Positions 1 to 12,383 of a stretch of DNA of 64,000 nt are shown here, piece after piece. The stretch is from assembly GCA_031213475.1 (NCBI GenBank), contig JARUPZ010000019.1, positions 7,780,698 through 7,844,697 on the forward strand, given 5' to 3'. The notes under the pieces were generated by a model. It saw only the letters and a list, made by a program, of their open reading frames with translations, did no database searches and was not told the DNA's origin. Made by a program: the position numbers and the translations under genes. Position 1 is the stretch's first letter. Every line of letters starts with the position of its first letter. This DNA comes from Nereocystis luetkeana (lineage: Eukaryota > Sar > Phaeophyceae > Laminariales > Laminariaceae).

Positions 1-459
1 GACAAAAAAAACGTGTTTCTGAGCGAGCCGGACTTGGCTTTGGGCGTGGACCCACGGGGTTGGACCGACGAGCGTGCCCCGTGGACGCTTATTTTTGACG
101 GGAGGGGACTAGACCGGACGCAAACCACAACCGGTGTCACACACCGCACCACACTGTTCTACCCGAGACATACGCCAAACCCACCAAAAGAATGGCGCGG
201 GTCCAAAAACGCCGCTCTGGACGAGGAGACCCAACGTACTAAAACGTGTTGAATATAAATTATTCGCGTGCGTGTGTCCTTCGCATTAGAGCGATATTTT
301 ATCTCGGTGCCGATTCTTCACCGTTGCGATTGATGCACCAGGCCTGTGGTCACAAACTGTGATGAGGACAGAATGCACCGCAAACTGCGATATAGAGATG
401 GTAACACCGCAAACTTGTGTGTGTGTTTTTCGCAAAACATTTCGTGGTTCTGCACACAC
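1..459 (-). other. glycyl-tRNA synthetase intron, partial
   Basis: Intron after exon 7. The next exon (motif 2) is not in this stretch in any frame. I see no other feature. Confidence 0.7.
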
Positions 460-3400
460 CTGAGCGGCCGCGAAGGGCATCTTCTGCGCGTTGTAGTCCA
501 GCAGCCGCCGGAAGTTTACGAAGAGGCCCTGGGCAGTCTCGGGGCGGAAGAAACCGACCTGGGTGCCCTCCGGGCCGATCGTCGTCTGGTGGAGTTTCCG
601 ACGGAGAGGACGACGACCAAAAAAGAGGAAGAAAGAAAAAGGGGGAGACAAACGAAAAACGAAAAACGGACGAACAAAAAAAAAAAGAAGTGGGACAAAA
701 AAAAATAAGAAAAGGACGAACGAAAAAAAAAAAAAACGAAAAAAACGAACGAACAAAAAAAAAAAAAAAAAAAACAGAATAAGCGCAAACATGACGTACG
801 TCTCGCAGGGTGGCCGAAGGCGCTATTTAATAGTAACAATCAGGCGAAAACGGGCAGCGCGAGCATCCCACGGCACGGACAAACAGGCGAGAACGGGCAG
901 CGCGAGCATCACACGGCACGGCACTGCACCACGCCTCAACCCCGCTCCGCCCCACTCCGCCCCACCCCACCAAAGGCGTACCAGGTATGACATACATACC
1001 TTGAACATGAGGTTGAACGGGAAGGGCTTGGTGAGGGGGTTCTGCAGGCGAGACTTGGCCCCGTACTTGTCGAGGACCTCTCCCAGCTCCTCCGGGCTGT
1101 AAGCATCCGCCTGACGCTGCACGCGCAGGTGCTCCTCGCGCTCCGCCTGAAGTGAAAGCCAAGCGGAGTGGCAACGATTAGGTTAGAGATGAGGCGGGGT
1201 GCGCGCCATAAAAAACAAAAAATGAGGGAAAAATTGAGAATAACCAGAGTCGACTGGCGGCCCACACACGTCAGATGGTGGTGGCGGTGGCAGTGGCGGA
1301 GGCGGTAGCGGGGTGGGGGGGGGGGGGGGGGGGGGGGGGCGTACTCATTTATTGCTTGCCTTAATCATTTGACCATTGACCACACATCCCTTTCGAGACG
1401 GAGCACCGCTCCTACTCCTACTATCAAATAGAGACACCTGTAATAGTTGGGGCGCTCATTACGTTCGTTTTCATGCAATCACAGTTTCTTTTTTGTTTAG
1501 CTAGTCGTATCCTTTTCCTATTTCGCCGCATGTGGCCACCACCTTTCTCCTACACAGGATATAGCGATCGTTTTCTCGCTACTATCTTGTGTACCAAACC
1601 CCTCCACGCCACACTCGTGACAGAAAATAAATGGAGGCAGTGTGCGTGCGCCCGAAACCGTGGCCTCGCGAGCTCCATGTGTTAAAAAAAAGCCAGGCCA
1701 CCTCAACCCAAAGATGCAACACTGCAAGGAGAAGGTCTTCCGAAAACAAAACAACAACAAAAGCAAGGCGTGGATCGTGCGCTCCTTTCGTCCCCCTCTA
1801 CAACCGCTTTAGTTTTGGCACAAAACACTTGGAATTAGTGTGGGATAAGTTTTGCCACAAACGAGTTCATGAACGGCGCGGGAGTCGTACGGTGTAGGGG
1901 CGGCCGCTCAATCGTCTACACTGAGGGCACGTACCATATATATACCACGAGGGGAAAACTAATATGCCGTGCAGAAGGGGTGTTCTAGAGAGGGGAGGGG
2001 GCGCGCGGGAGGGGTGCTTGCAGTTTCCGCCTTTTGCTCCTTTGCTCTCCGGGAGCTCAATAGTTTTTATGCTATGGCCCAGCCGCACAAAATGGTTTGA
2101 TAGCCCACACTAACTCCTCATCATGTATAAGATTCCGAGAACTTTCCCAGAGGCGGTCGGGATTCTTGAGGAACTAGCGTCCAGTGTTCAAAGTCAACTA
2201 TATATCAACCATGTTGTTGCGCCTGGGCCAAGGTCTACACCGGTACAGCCCTCGTCAAAGAGGGCCCGCGGGGCGTCGGCTCACCGTGGGCATGGCCGGG
2301 TTTTTTTCGAGGAGGCTGTCGATGATGTCCTCCAGCAGCTTGTCCGCCCTCAGCGACTCCCCCGTGACGGTGTCCTTGACCATGAGGTCGGTGAATTTCT
2401 CCACGTGCCCTAAAATAAAACACGAAGCGGACAACAACAACAACAACAACAACAACAACACACCAACACCCACCCCCGCCGGAAAACTTGTTTTTGAACG
2501 TACAGTAGTGGCCCCTCTTATAGTGCCGGTACGGTATATACACCAGCCAGCAATAGCGGCACTATCGTAGCGGCAACCGGCACTAACTCCTAAGCACACT
2601 GCCGCACTGGTGTATCCCATCTGATGCGCCACGCGATTCCATAGGCACTATTAGCGGGCAATCGGCACTACTCAATCGGCAAATAATACAAAGGAACCAC
2701 TACTCGTACTGTTGTGTGCCCATTTGTACAGGGGGGTACCTAACACTCTCGACCGAAACGTGAGGGGCGTTGGGGTACCAACATGAATGAACCAAGCGTG
2801 TACATATATTTCCGCACATAGGTACCTCGTGGCAAACCACCGACAGCAAGGCAGTGGGCAGAGCAAGAGCGCCCCAGCGGCGGAGAACAACGACACAAGA
2901 AACAAAAAGCACAAATCATGTACCACGTACTCGTGAAAAACATAGGGAAGCAAAAACGAAGGCAGGGGGGAAACGACAACACAAAGCACGCGGCAAAATC
3001 CGCACAGAATATTCTCCTGGGAAGTCTCCCTGAGAAAGAACCCAGTCGGACAACAATACAAGGCAAAGGCAAGGCAAGGCAAGGCAAGGCAGGGCAACGC
3101 CAAGCCAAGCGCCACGGCGTGACCGAACCTTCATCGCCCCCCGCCGGAAAAAAAACGCCTCCCACTCCCCCACTCACCAGAAGTCTGGAGCACAATCTCC
3201 GGCGTGAGGTTGGTGCACTCCATCTCAAGCATACCCTCGGCGAGCACGAAGTGCTGCCTCCAGAGGGCAACAATGTTGGACTTAAGGCCGCACCCCGGGG
3301 GGCCAAGGTCGAACAGGCCAGAAACGCCTCCGTGGATCTCGAACGACGGCACCACGAACATGCGGCGGATCACCACGTCGTCCATGGCTGCGCGAGCGTA

Positions 3401-6400
3401 CGTGTGCGGTTGGTGCGGCATGTGGCGGCGACGGCGGCGGCGGGGGGAGGGGGTTGAAGGGAGGACATAAGCGGTTGCGTCTCGGGTGTGTATAATATGT
3501 CGTGCGTCGTGGCGTGGTGTGCCCAGCTTTGGAAGCCTCATGGTATGGTATGGTATGGTATGGTATTGTGGCGTGTTGTGGTGTCGCTACTGCTATTCGC
3601 TGTTGCTGTAGCTCCGCTTTTGAGCTCCCCAGCGCCATACCGTGCGTTTTCACATTTTTCGTTGCTGCATTAGACCACTCTAGTATATCGAGTCCTGCAG
3701 TATGGTTTTCTGTTCGTTGTTATGGGCAAAGCTGGCGGCGCTGCCATCTCGGTTTGCTCTCGCCCGAAGACCTACAAGCCCTCCAGACGGCATACTCGGG
3801 CCCGCGGCTTTGCTAACTTTGCCTACGCCTACTGCTTGCTGTCTACCAGGTATGCAGTTCGCGGTTTTTTATGTACCTGGTAGTCTACTGGACGTGTCTG
3901 CACCAGGCCGAGCAGCTGCCACACCGCCGCAGTTGACCGCATTCACCATGTGCGAGCGCTTCATTCCTATTCTACCTACGAGGACATTGCTTGTTTGCAG
4001 ATGACACGAGCCTCTAGGTTACTAGACCCACCAACCGAAGCCATCACGCAAGAATTTGTGTCTACCCATGAAGACGGCGACTGTCACGAACGAGCGACGA
4101 AACATCCAAGACGAAACACAAAAACGAGTTCCATCTCTCATCGGATCAGCCCCACCCCGAATTCCCTGCGCCAATGGTTCCTTGTAGACGCGTTCAGCAG
4201 CAAACTAAGACACCTTTGCGTGTCGAAAGGGCAACGTATTCCATAATGGAACAAGGACAAAAACACCAATAACGCCACCATCACCACGAACCACGAGCAT
4301 CAACAACACCAAAAATACCATCGAGACGATCAAAAACCACCACCGTGGAGAACACCCACACCAACACCACCAACATCAACAAAAAAAACACTTACACCCA
4401 ACACCAACAAAACGAAATACTATGTAACACCACCAACAACAGAAACAAAAGCGACAAAAACGAACGCTACCTTTGCGGTCAAACGTGCTCTCAGATTCGG
4501 CCGCCTCCATCACGGCTGCCAGGTTCGCCTTCAAGCCCTGCAGCTTCCCCACCTCCACCTTAATGGCTTCCGCCGCCGCTCCTTCCTGTCCCCGCGCCAA
4601 CGCAAGCCGCCGTCCACGACACGACAGCACCCACCGCCCAGCAGCAGCAGCAACAGCAACAACAACGAAAATGACAACGCACGATATGGGAGGGTGGCAC
4701 ATGTGCAGCCATAGCAGTGCGTGCGGTCAATGGTGGCTTTGCCCCTGCGGCATCGCCTGAAGCGAACCGCAGAGCGCCATCCACGGGACGAAGCGTTTCG
4801 GGCAGATGCAGGGGGTCCTCCCAGCGCCGGCGGAACGACTGGCATTGTCCTTCTCAGAAGGCCTGTTGCGTTTGAACTAAAAAGTCATCCGCCTCTGCAC
4901 TTATCTCCCTCCATGTGGAGGCCTGCTGTGCTTTTTGATTACCAGGTATGTTGCAATGACTTCATCTTTCAAGCACTACACACACATTTTTGGGGACAGG
5001 CTACATGAAAATACTCGTGATATTAGTGTGTGGTAGTTTTTGCACTCCCAGAACAACGGACGCCGCTTAAAGTACGGCGAATAGCCTGTCAAAGGACAGC
5101 GCACTGTCAATAGCCGCGCTGCTGATACCCAGACTTTGTGTGACCACGGGCTGTAAATAGTAGATGGTACTATTAATAATAGGAGAATAAGCCAATGTGA
5201 GAATATACCATCAATCTCACCATAAATCATCATTGCCATCATCAACATCACCATCATCACCACCATCACCACCACCACCACCAACGCTACCACCATTTCC
5301 AACACGAACATCAATACCCCCAACAACAACACCACAGCACTACCTCCACCATCACCCACCACCATCACCCACCACCACCACCACCACCACCACCACCACC
5401 ACTACCTTCAAAGTATTTGTTTTCGTTGGGGTGGGACAGCGACGCACCTTCTTCATCTCCCTGACGAGCGACCCCTGTTTCGTCACCGCCGCCGCCAGCC
5501 CGTCGGCATCCAAGCCGCCACCGCCGGGTGTCCCCTCGGGAATCGCGACAGCCTTTCACGACCGGGAGAGCGGGGCGGGCGAGTACAATCATAAAACTTG
5601 TTAGCGCGTGGGAGCAGCCAATAGCAGCTACGACGGGTGAAACAGCTAGAAGGGGACGTACGTGCATGGTATGACACTACAGTACGGTATTATTCACGAT
5701 ACGACATGAAAATACGTGATGGGTGGTGGGTTGCTCGTACCTGGTGTTTGCGTGTACGTAAGGTATTTCAATTCCGAGAGAGCAAAGCGGTGCGCCACGT
5801 GATCTCGGCTCAACGTTCATCACACCCCTGCTGTAGTGTGGATGGACTCGTTTCGACGCAGAAGCTTCGCACAACGTCACCGTGACAAACAAAACCGCAC
5901 GCGCCGCGAACCCTCCCAGTATCGAACAACTGCAAACGAAAACACAGCAGTATTGGACAAGCTGGATTGGCCCTGGGGGTTGGTTCTGGGCCCCAGCTTC
6001 GACTATATAGTAGGTACATCATGTACCGCATCCGCCAACTCCATGTGTAATCATATTTCCCGGGGATGGCTTTGATCGACAACTTATTGGCCAACAGCCT
6101 GCGAAAGCGGAGAAGGCGGGTACGGAAATTCAGCCTGAAGCAGCAGCGTTTGGTTTGCCGATGCCACAAGGATCAGCCTGGGCTGGGTAGGGGGGTTGCG
6201 AGCAGCAACAAAAGGCAGATATCAAGATATAGGGTGAGTGGGCGTCAGGATGAGCGGGCGCCCTTCCGCTAGTCTTAGCGACGCTTGTGAGCTCGCACTT
6301 TCCGCGCCGAAGTGTGGCATCGCCGCAACACAGTAGTTCCCATGGTCGCAGAGCTGCTAAAGGGTGCTCACCCGGTTGCACTTCTCGTACATGCAATCGG

Positions 6401-8211
6401 GAAGAACCGATAGGTTGATACTCGTGAATAGTGGCGTTCAACACAGAGAGGGCATCGCCACGAGACGACTGCTGCTGACTGCTTGTATCGGTTATCGGTC
6501 CTTCTTGTGCGGCAACGCCTGCTTCGCCTAAATTTTACAACAACAGCATGCCCGTGTTGTATACCAGGTACTATTTATATATAGCATTGCGAGATATCCA
6601 TCATATACCAGCATCCTACTAAAAACGCCCGACACGAGGAATGTGTGACGAAGGGCATTCAGTGTGCTGATTCAGCCTCTCAGAAGCCGACTCATCCCCC
6701 CACCCCACCCCGCCTCCCCCACCCCCCCGTCTTGCTCCTCTTGCTCTTCCCACCCTTCTCCTCCTCGAGCGTCTTCCTTCCTCTACCCCACCCCACCTCC
6801 TCCTCCCGCTCCTCCTCCTCCCCCCTTTCTGCTGTTATTCGTGCCGTCTTTGTTGTTACCGGCGAGGCAAACCGTCCACTACTTCCGCCGGAAAACTCCC
6901 AACCCCCCCTCCCCGCGCACGCGCCTTGACGAGACCGTGGGCATGTCGGGCAACCGCAGGGCAATCCCATTCCCAACCCTCTTCGCAACGATGTAAAGAG
7001 GATGTCTGTCTTACTCCGATGTTGACCTTACCCTAGATGCTCTAACGGTGGTAGAAAACCCGCTTTGGCACTGCCTGCACTCATTTTGGGTAGACTGCTT
7101 TGAATTAGTGGAGGATACGTTTGAGAGTACTTTTTTCGGATTGTGGTGAAATGGTGCCCTTACCCTCTACTGGTATCAGGGAAATATGTCAGGAGACATG
7201 CAAGGCAAAAACGTGCGCTGTCAAGGGTGCAGGGCCGAGTGCTCCAGACTAAAAGCTCGTAGTTTGGTGTCAGTCAAGGCATGTCAAGGCAAAATTGCTC
7301 CATGTCAGGTGGTGACAGCAGTGCTGTCTCCTGGAATATCTCAACTACCAGGTACCTGGTATCAGGTATGCACGTGCTCCGACGGCGGTGGTGTTGCCCC
7401 TTTTGACTAGAGGTGCATCCACGCATATATATCCGAAAATGCCTGGTAAGTGCTCATGATTACAGCAGCAGCGTGGGATATTCGTTGCGGCATATTATAC
7501 CTGGTATATTCCTGACAAAGTTGCTACCGATGCTGTTCGTTGTTGGCTGGTGCAGCTACTACTGCTGTGTGTGTTCGTTTGTTGATGTATGTACGGGTTG
7601 AACTCTAAAAGAACTGCTACAATACGACTGCGTCTGCTGTACCTACGTACATGAAAGCGATATTCAGCACTGCTGCTGCCTATATGCTGGCATAACCTAT
7701 GGTATCATACGAGCAATTTTTATGGAGCAAGCTGTACTACAATAGTACACCGGTATGCTAAGATATGTGATGTACGAAGGTGCTCCGCGCACTTGACTGC
7801 TGTGCTCGTCGTGATGTAGTGACCCAATCGCAACCGCACATCGAGACACCAACCATAAGAAACACGCGAGAGCAGCGGATAAAACATTGACATATTCGAT
7901 TCGTGCAAGCAGTGGCTCTACGTAGTCATCACCAGCAAGGGGGGTACCAAGATGACAACCACCAGCCCTAGAGAAGTATATACCACGCTGGCATGGTGGC
8001 ATGCCTTGCAGCCAGCCAGCCAGCTCACCCTGTCAGTATCCTTGGAAGCCATGGCGGGAGGCTTTGACTGCTTCTGCTTGCCGGCGCCTGCTTTCTTGGC
8101 TGCGGGAGTGGTCGCTGCTCTCGTTGGCCACTGAACCGCAGAAGAAGTCCCAAGAGCGCCAAAAACACAGAATCTAGCTGTGCTCTGTAGTTCTACCGGC
8201 ACTGCACTCAT
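1..8211 (-). CDS. glycyl-tRNA synthetase, class II (3' partial, 7 exons visible)
   Basis: This gene attaches glycine to tRNA-Gly. Seven exons read 8211-8029, 5552-5448, 4585-4471, 3387-3178, 2409-2285, 1146-1000 and 585-460; all have AG acceptors and GT donors and their phases match at every junction (0,0,1,1,0,0). The joined protein is about 337 residues: a basic, low-complexity N-terminus, a WHEP-like helical hairpin (around residues 80-120, core [17 protein letters not shown]), then the catalytic core with [19 protein letters not shown] (motif 1 region), [42 protein letters not shown] and [14 protein letters not shown]. The last visible residues, KMPFAAAQ, sit just before motif 2, so the rest (motifs 2 and 3, anticodon-binding domain) lies off the left edge. 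The eukaryotic/archaeal-type family is certain from these motifs. The start is chosen at the first ATG after an in-frame stop. Two possible starts suggest dual targeting, which is inference. Confidence 0.93.
460..585 (-). CDS. glycyl-tRNA synthetase exon 7
   Basis: Forty-two codons with the hallmark [12 protein letters not shown] and KMPFAAAQ, donor GTGTGT. The coding continues beyond the left edge. Confidence 0.97.
600..780. repeat. A-rich polypurine tract (pyrimidine tract on the gene strand)
   Basis: About 180 bases of almost pure A and G with several long A runs. On the minus strand it is a long CT-rich tract directly before the acceptor of glycyl-tRNA synthetase exon 7, so it may double as an extended polypyrimidine tract. 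Confidence 0.85.
1000..1146 (-). CDS. glycyl-tRNA synthetase exon 6
   Basis: Forty-nine codons, [16 protein letters not shown] through FPFNLMFK, with an acceptor after CTTCAG and a GTATGT donor. Confidence 0.96.
1308..1339. repeat. poly-G run
   Basis: An almost uninterrupted G run of about 30 bases followed by sequence similar to that next to the G runs near 14860 and 17440, so it probably marks the edge of a dispersed repeat. Confidence 0.8.
2285..2409 (-). CDS. glycyl-tRNA synthetase exon 5
   Basis: Begins in phase 1 with [19 protein letters not shown] and ends NPAMPT at a GTGAGC donor. An (AAC)n run lies within the preceding intron. Confidence 0.96.
2430..2460. repeat. (AAC)n microsatellite
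   Basis: About ten AAC units inside an intron of the glycyl-tRNA synthetase gene. Confidence 0.9.
3178..3387 (-). CDS. glycyl-tRNA synthetase exon 4 (catalytic core, motif 1 region)
   Basis: Encodes [20 protein letters not shown], then [20 protein letters not shown] and [13 protein letters not shown]. This is the most strongly conserved block in the gene. The donor is GTGAGT. Confidence 0.97.
4471..4585 (-). CDS. glycyl-tRNA synthetase exon 3 (WHEP-like helix 2)
   Basis: Encodes [20 protein letters not shown] and the linker to FDRK, ending in phase 1 at a GTAGCG donor. Together with exon 2 it completes a helix-turn-helix hairpin. Confidence 0.88.
5171..5178. repeat. TATTAATA, candidate excision footprint
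   Basis: GATGGTAC-TATTAATA-ATAGGAG in a synthetase intron. Confidence 0.5.
5220..5402. repeat. CAT/CAC/ACC trinucleotide-rich tract
   Basis: Imperfect three-base repeat rich in CAT, CAC and ACC ending in a pure ACC run, lying in the intron just after exon 2 of the synthetase. All frames give His-, Thr- or Pro-rich shadows that are not genes. Confidence 0.9.
5448..5552 (-). CDS. glycyl-tRNA synthetase exon 2 (WHEP-like helix 1)
   Basis: Thirty-five codons, [13 protein letters not shown] then [20 protein letters not shown], resembling the first helix of WHEP domains in eukaryotic GlyRS. The acceptor follows a pyrimidine-rich stretch and the donor is GTGCGT. Confidence 0.85.
5553..8028 (-). 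other. glycyl-tRNA synthetase intron 1
   Basis: Between leader exon 1 and exon 2. It holds a CT-rich tract at 6690-6840 and several TACCAGGTA words (for example 6562 and 7346-7361). No coding exon with recognisable homology was found. Confidence 0.55.
8029..8211 (-). CDS. glycyl-tRNA synthetase exon 1 (N-terminal leader)
   Basis: The exon encodes 61 residues starting [14 protein letters not shown] and ending ASKDTDR before a GTGAGC donor. It is rich in Ala, Lys, Thr and Gln. A second Met (PPAMASK) is seven residues before the end and could begin a cytosolic form, leaving the first 53 residues as an organelle leader. An in-frame TGA lies upstream, so no earlier start exists without another exon. 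Assignment to this gene rests on phase 0 continuity and strand, not homology, so it is the weakest exon. Confidence 0.6.
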
Positions 8212-8689
8212 CAAGGTAGCTTTGTCAGGGAGTGCTACTCGTAGCAAGGCCAAAAGTAGCAACGAGAGTGGTGTTTCCTGTCAATTTCCATTTGGTCCAC
8301 GGAAACAGAGGAGTTGCAGAAATATTTCAGCGGCTTTACACAGCGGGGATTATCAACCCCGAACCCCGGGAAAAAAATAAAAAGGAGGATCCAACGCACG
8401 ACGCGGCCCGGGTATCCATGCACAGCGACAGGATGGTCATCCTTCTCAGCGTGAGGTACAGCCCGGAGAGTTCGATAAAAATATCTAGGCAACGACGTTC
8501 GTGGTTAATCCCCGCGCAGGTAGGGTACCCTTTGATTTTTCACGCTCAACGTCCGAAACAACGTGGCGGATCCAGCAGCGGTTTCACCACACACAAGTTG
8601 GGGCAAGGGAGGAGCAGTTCGCCCCCTGGCAGGGGCGCAGGGCGGAAAGGATAACCTCTACATTAAGGCGTCCGAACACCTTATCCGCA

Positions 8690-9520
8690 TGGGTGTGCGA
8701 GCTGACCTTTGCGTGGCATAGGTGATCGCAACACGGCAAAGCTCCGCGCTCCGGGAGATGCAGAGGAGAGGGGTTTTCCGGCGATATCATCGGCACGTGG
8801 ATCCAGGAACGGTTTTTTTCCTAAACAAGACGCCGCAGGGAGGGGGCAAACTGAAGGAGTGTTACCCCCTGCGGGGCCGGTGACAGAGCTGGCGACTTCT
8901 GCGTCAAGACACACAGCTATCGTACTCGTGCAAGTTGACCTCTGCGTGGCATGGGTGATTGCAACACGGCGAACCTCCGCGCTCCAGGAGGTGCGGAGAA
9001 TAGGGGTTTGCTGGCGACATCGGCACGTGGTTCCAGAAGAGATACTCCCAACAGGCGACAAAGCGCTGCAGGGAGGGAGGGGGACAAGCTGAAGGTTTTT
9101 AGCCCCATGTGGTGCCAGGGGCGGAACGGGCGACCTATGCATTAAGGTGCACGGCCTTTGCGTGCTACTGGCGACAGCAACGCGGTGAAGCTCTGCTCTT
9201 CGGGAGGTATGGAGGACCAGGGTTTGCTGGCGACATCTGCACGTGGATTCATCAGCAGCGTTTATTTCCCACCCTGGAGACGATAGCCACAAGGCGCTGC
9301 AGGGAGGGAGCAGACCGAAGGAGTTTTGTCCCCGATGGCGCCAAGGGCAGAACGGGCGCCCTCCTCAGTACAGTGAGACGGACAACCACACCCTACTCTT
9401 GCGATTGAGCCTTTGCGTGGCATGGCGATAGCAGCATGGCTAAGCCCCGCGCTCCAGGAGGTGCGGAGGGGAAGGGGTTCGCTGGCGACGTCGACACGCT
9501 CACTAGAGGCGCCGCGATTT
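8690..9520. repeat. tandem repeat, unit about 220-250 bp, four imperfect copies
   Basis: Copies start near 8699, 8933, 9150 and 9405, each with CCTTTGCGTGGCAT or a variant, then gcaacacggc, a GCGCTCCAGGAGGTGCGGAG-like segment, GGCGACATCGGCACGTGG and GCTGCAGGGAGGG. Copies differ by substitutions and small indels. Open frames through it are by-products. Confidence 0.8.
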
Positions 9521-9894
9521 TTTTTCGCACAACACCAGGCAAGCTAAAAAAACAACCAAATTGCACGATACCCTCAGATAGAGTACTTGTACAGTAGGGT
9601 CAGCCTAATAGGATACCAGGCATATTCAGCGCAACACTGATGGTAAGATCTACGCCAAAAAAAAGATGCGCCCACAGAGATTGTAGACGGCGGGGCGAAC
9701 ATCTGCGCAATTGTAGTAGGAAACCGGTGGAGTGCAGCACCCAGTGCGTTACACAGCAAAGCTACCATCGCAGATGGATGTGCCCGGTGAGGGGCGTTTA
9801 GGCCGGCTATTATGGGAACCGAATCCAGGGTCCTAGACAGGTTTTCCCTTCAATATGCGCAGAAACCCACGAGCAGTGCCGTCGGTACCAGGGC

Positions 9895-10245
9895 TATAAT
9901 TGGGCGGTGACATGTTGCGCTGGCGCACATATTTTGCCAGAATTGCGCGCAGTGCATCATCCGCCAGAGGCCATGTGCGGCTTGCCGCATACCAGTATTC
10001 GTTTTGGAGCTCCGCACCATTTTTCGCCGTAGGCGAAAACAAACCTGCGGGAATTGTGTCGGTTTGGCGGACAAAAAAATTAAAGGGGTATTTTTCTCCG
10101 TTTGGGGCTCCTTTTGCCATATGCTGTTGCACACGTTCATGCCAAATTTTCTTTGTGGCACAAAGGACTTGTCTTTTTTGTGTATTTCAGTTCAAAGTTT
10201 GCCGGTAAAGACGCACATTTCGAGTATATTAGCGTGTCAATGCCC
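9895..10245. repeat. dispersed repeat, copy 1 (partner at 60237)
   Basis: Shares tGCGCTGGCGCACAt, tttCGCCG(t/c)AGGC and GGTAAGACGCAC-type segments in the same order as 60237-60595. No coding content is recognised, so it is probably a non-autonomous element. Confidence 0.6.
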
Positions 10246-11569
10246 AAATTGTGGCGCCCAGCGACCCTCCGGGGGGGGGGGGGGGAGGGGGCTCGGCCCC
10301 CCCTGGCGGGGGCCGCACCTCGCCTTCGGCTCGTGGTTTGGGGGCCGCACCGCGTACTCCGGCCCGCGGTGCGCTTCACGTGCCACGCTCCGGCTGCCTG
10401 ATTATAACGGTAAACGTGGTCGGTGCTGTGGTCAGGGATTATTTCTGGACGGTGCCCACAGGGAAAAACGTGTTTTTCGCACACAGCGCCAACCATCGCA
10501 ACGAGTCCTCGCCTCACAGAGCACGGATCACGGCTAACCTTCTAAGGGCGTATGTTCCTTTGATCTGAGTGTCCTCGCTGCCAAGTGTTAGGGTCGTCCG
10601 TTTGTCTTTTCCTGGGGGTCTCGCTTGGGACGTGAGAGCACGACCCACTTTCTGGATCAAGTTTTTGTGATCGGAAGTGACCTCCTGTTCTACCCAGCAA
10701 AAACTTGAGGCTTAAATGGACCAGGCTTCACGCCCCAAGCGAGAACTCCAAACGCAGACCCCCTACGGCCCTCAAACTTGCCACCGACGACTCTCTGTTA
10801 GTGGATCATACACCCTCTAAAGTGCTGTATCGACACGTGCCCTGCGAGGCGAGCACTCGGTGGTGGCGGTTAGTGATGTGTCTAAAATCACGTGTGTGTG
10901 TGTTTTTTTGCTGCCTCAGACAGGCCTTGGCACACAAAAAAAAGAAGCCGGAGGCTTGTATGGGTTGCACCACCGCAAAGAGGAATACCTGTTTTGGACT
11001 CTAGATTCCAATTCCATAATAATCGGTATAGCCACCGAAGGTAGAATCAACCGGGTTTCCACATCGTGGACGGCAGTGAGACCACAGATGCTGCCACGCT
11101 GTCGTCTCACGGGCGGTCTGATACTCGGTATAAGATATTTGCCTCCTGCGCCAGTTGGTGCGTGCTGGCTATCTGGCCAGTGGGTAGCCCGCTTCTAAAT
11201 AACAAACAAGCCAGGGCACTTTTGGTTTCGAGGGACTCAAGGCCAGCACTTTCGTAGTGAACCTTATTTATACGAGAGATGCCGTTCTGAATACTAAATA
11301 TTGCGAACCGCACCTTGATTTTCGGAGAAAATATTCTGTGCACCATTTCAGCGGCTGTATCTCATGGGGAACTTGAGAGACGAGTTTCTGTTGTCGGGAG
11401 TACAGCCCATCCTTTCTGCGGGAGTTGTCGATAGCAGATGATACAGCAGTTCAGACAGGTCCTGGGTTCGATGCTTGTACAGATTGCGCCAAGGATCCAA
11501 ACATTTGTCCAAAACTGACTAGCATTCAAATACTGGTCAATAATTTGGCAACTATTTTGTCCCTTTTGT

Positions 11570-12240
11570 GAAAGAATTACCTTCTGAGCTATGCGCAGAG
11601 GTAAAAAATCGATCGATTACCCAGCACAGGGCATTTCTTGTACGACTGTCCCCCCGTTTGAACGGCGGGATTTTTAGGACGTACGTAACGGTACCGAATA
11701 CGGCCTCACGCTGACCTACCCGCTTCGTTTCAAAATCTAGGGAACCAGGCAGAGTTGTTTGCAGACGCACGCGCAGACGTTTCTATAAAAGTAACGTTTG
11801 AAGTGAGATTCGAACCCGTGTCCTCGACGGCGTCAAATTAATGTAAACGAGTTACCCAATGAGCTATAGGGACATAAGATCGATCGAGTGCCCAGCCCTG
11901 GGTAATCCTCGTATTATTTTTGGCAAAATCTTACGCCGTCGTACATAAAAACTTCGAACCCAGGCCCTGTACGAACTATTTGGAACCAGTTGCGATGGAG
12001 AACTCTCCCAGATTTGTTTCACAAAGGATATAAATCACCGAGCACTGCTCAGTCTGAGCAGCGCAGTGATTTATCCTGTTCGACCAGAGGGTTTCGAAAG
12101 CGCTGACTGAGTGGCTCATTGGTTTATCCTTTATACATGAACAGCGGAGAGGGTGGGCTACCCCTAACAACCGAAAGTCTTCTTCCAAGTTCCCCGCGAG
12201 ATATACAGTTAACTGTTGTTGAAATGGGATATTTACCATA
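11570..12240 (-). repeat. tRNA-like SINE fragments
   Basis: Two related stretches (about 11570-11660 and 11800-11925) share TGAGCTAT, ATCGATCGA and ACCCAG blocks. Read on the minus strand, the second has an A-box-like TAGCTCATTGGGT and a B-box-like GGGTTCGAATCTC. The acceptor stem does not pair, so it is a tRNA-derived repeat or relic rather than a working tRNA. Confidence 0.5.
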
Positions 12241-12383
12241 GCATTTGGTGTCGGATACTGTTCCTATAAGCATAGGCCTCAGACATACCCAGACCAGTGT
12301 TGGAAAGGTCGTCAGAGTACCAGTATCAGCCCTCGGGACTCATCCGTTGACTCCCGAGTGCCGGTCATGTTGAAGGACCCCGT

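Noticed and set aside
13-252. Short plus-strand frame at the left edge
   Set aside because: No domain and lies within the synthetase intron.
8690-9520. CRISPR-like regular repeats
   Set aside because: Units are over 200 bp and diverged along their whole length with no short repeat-spacer pattern.
11800-11875. tRNA gene on the minus strand
   Set aside because: A and B box-like motifs are present but the acceptor and T stems do not pair, so it is kept only as a tRNA-like repeat.
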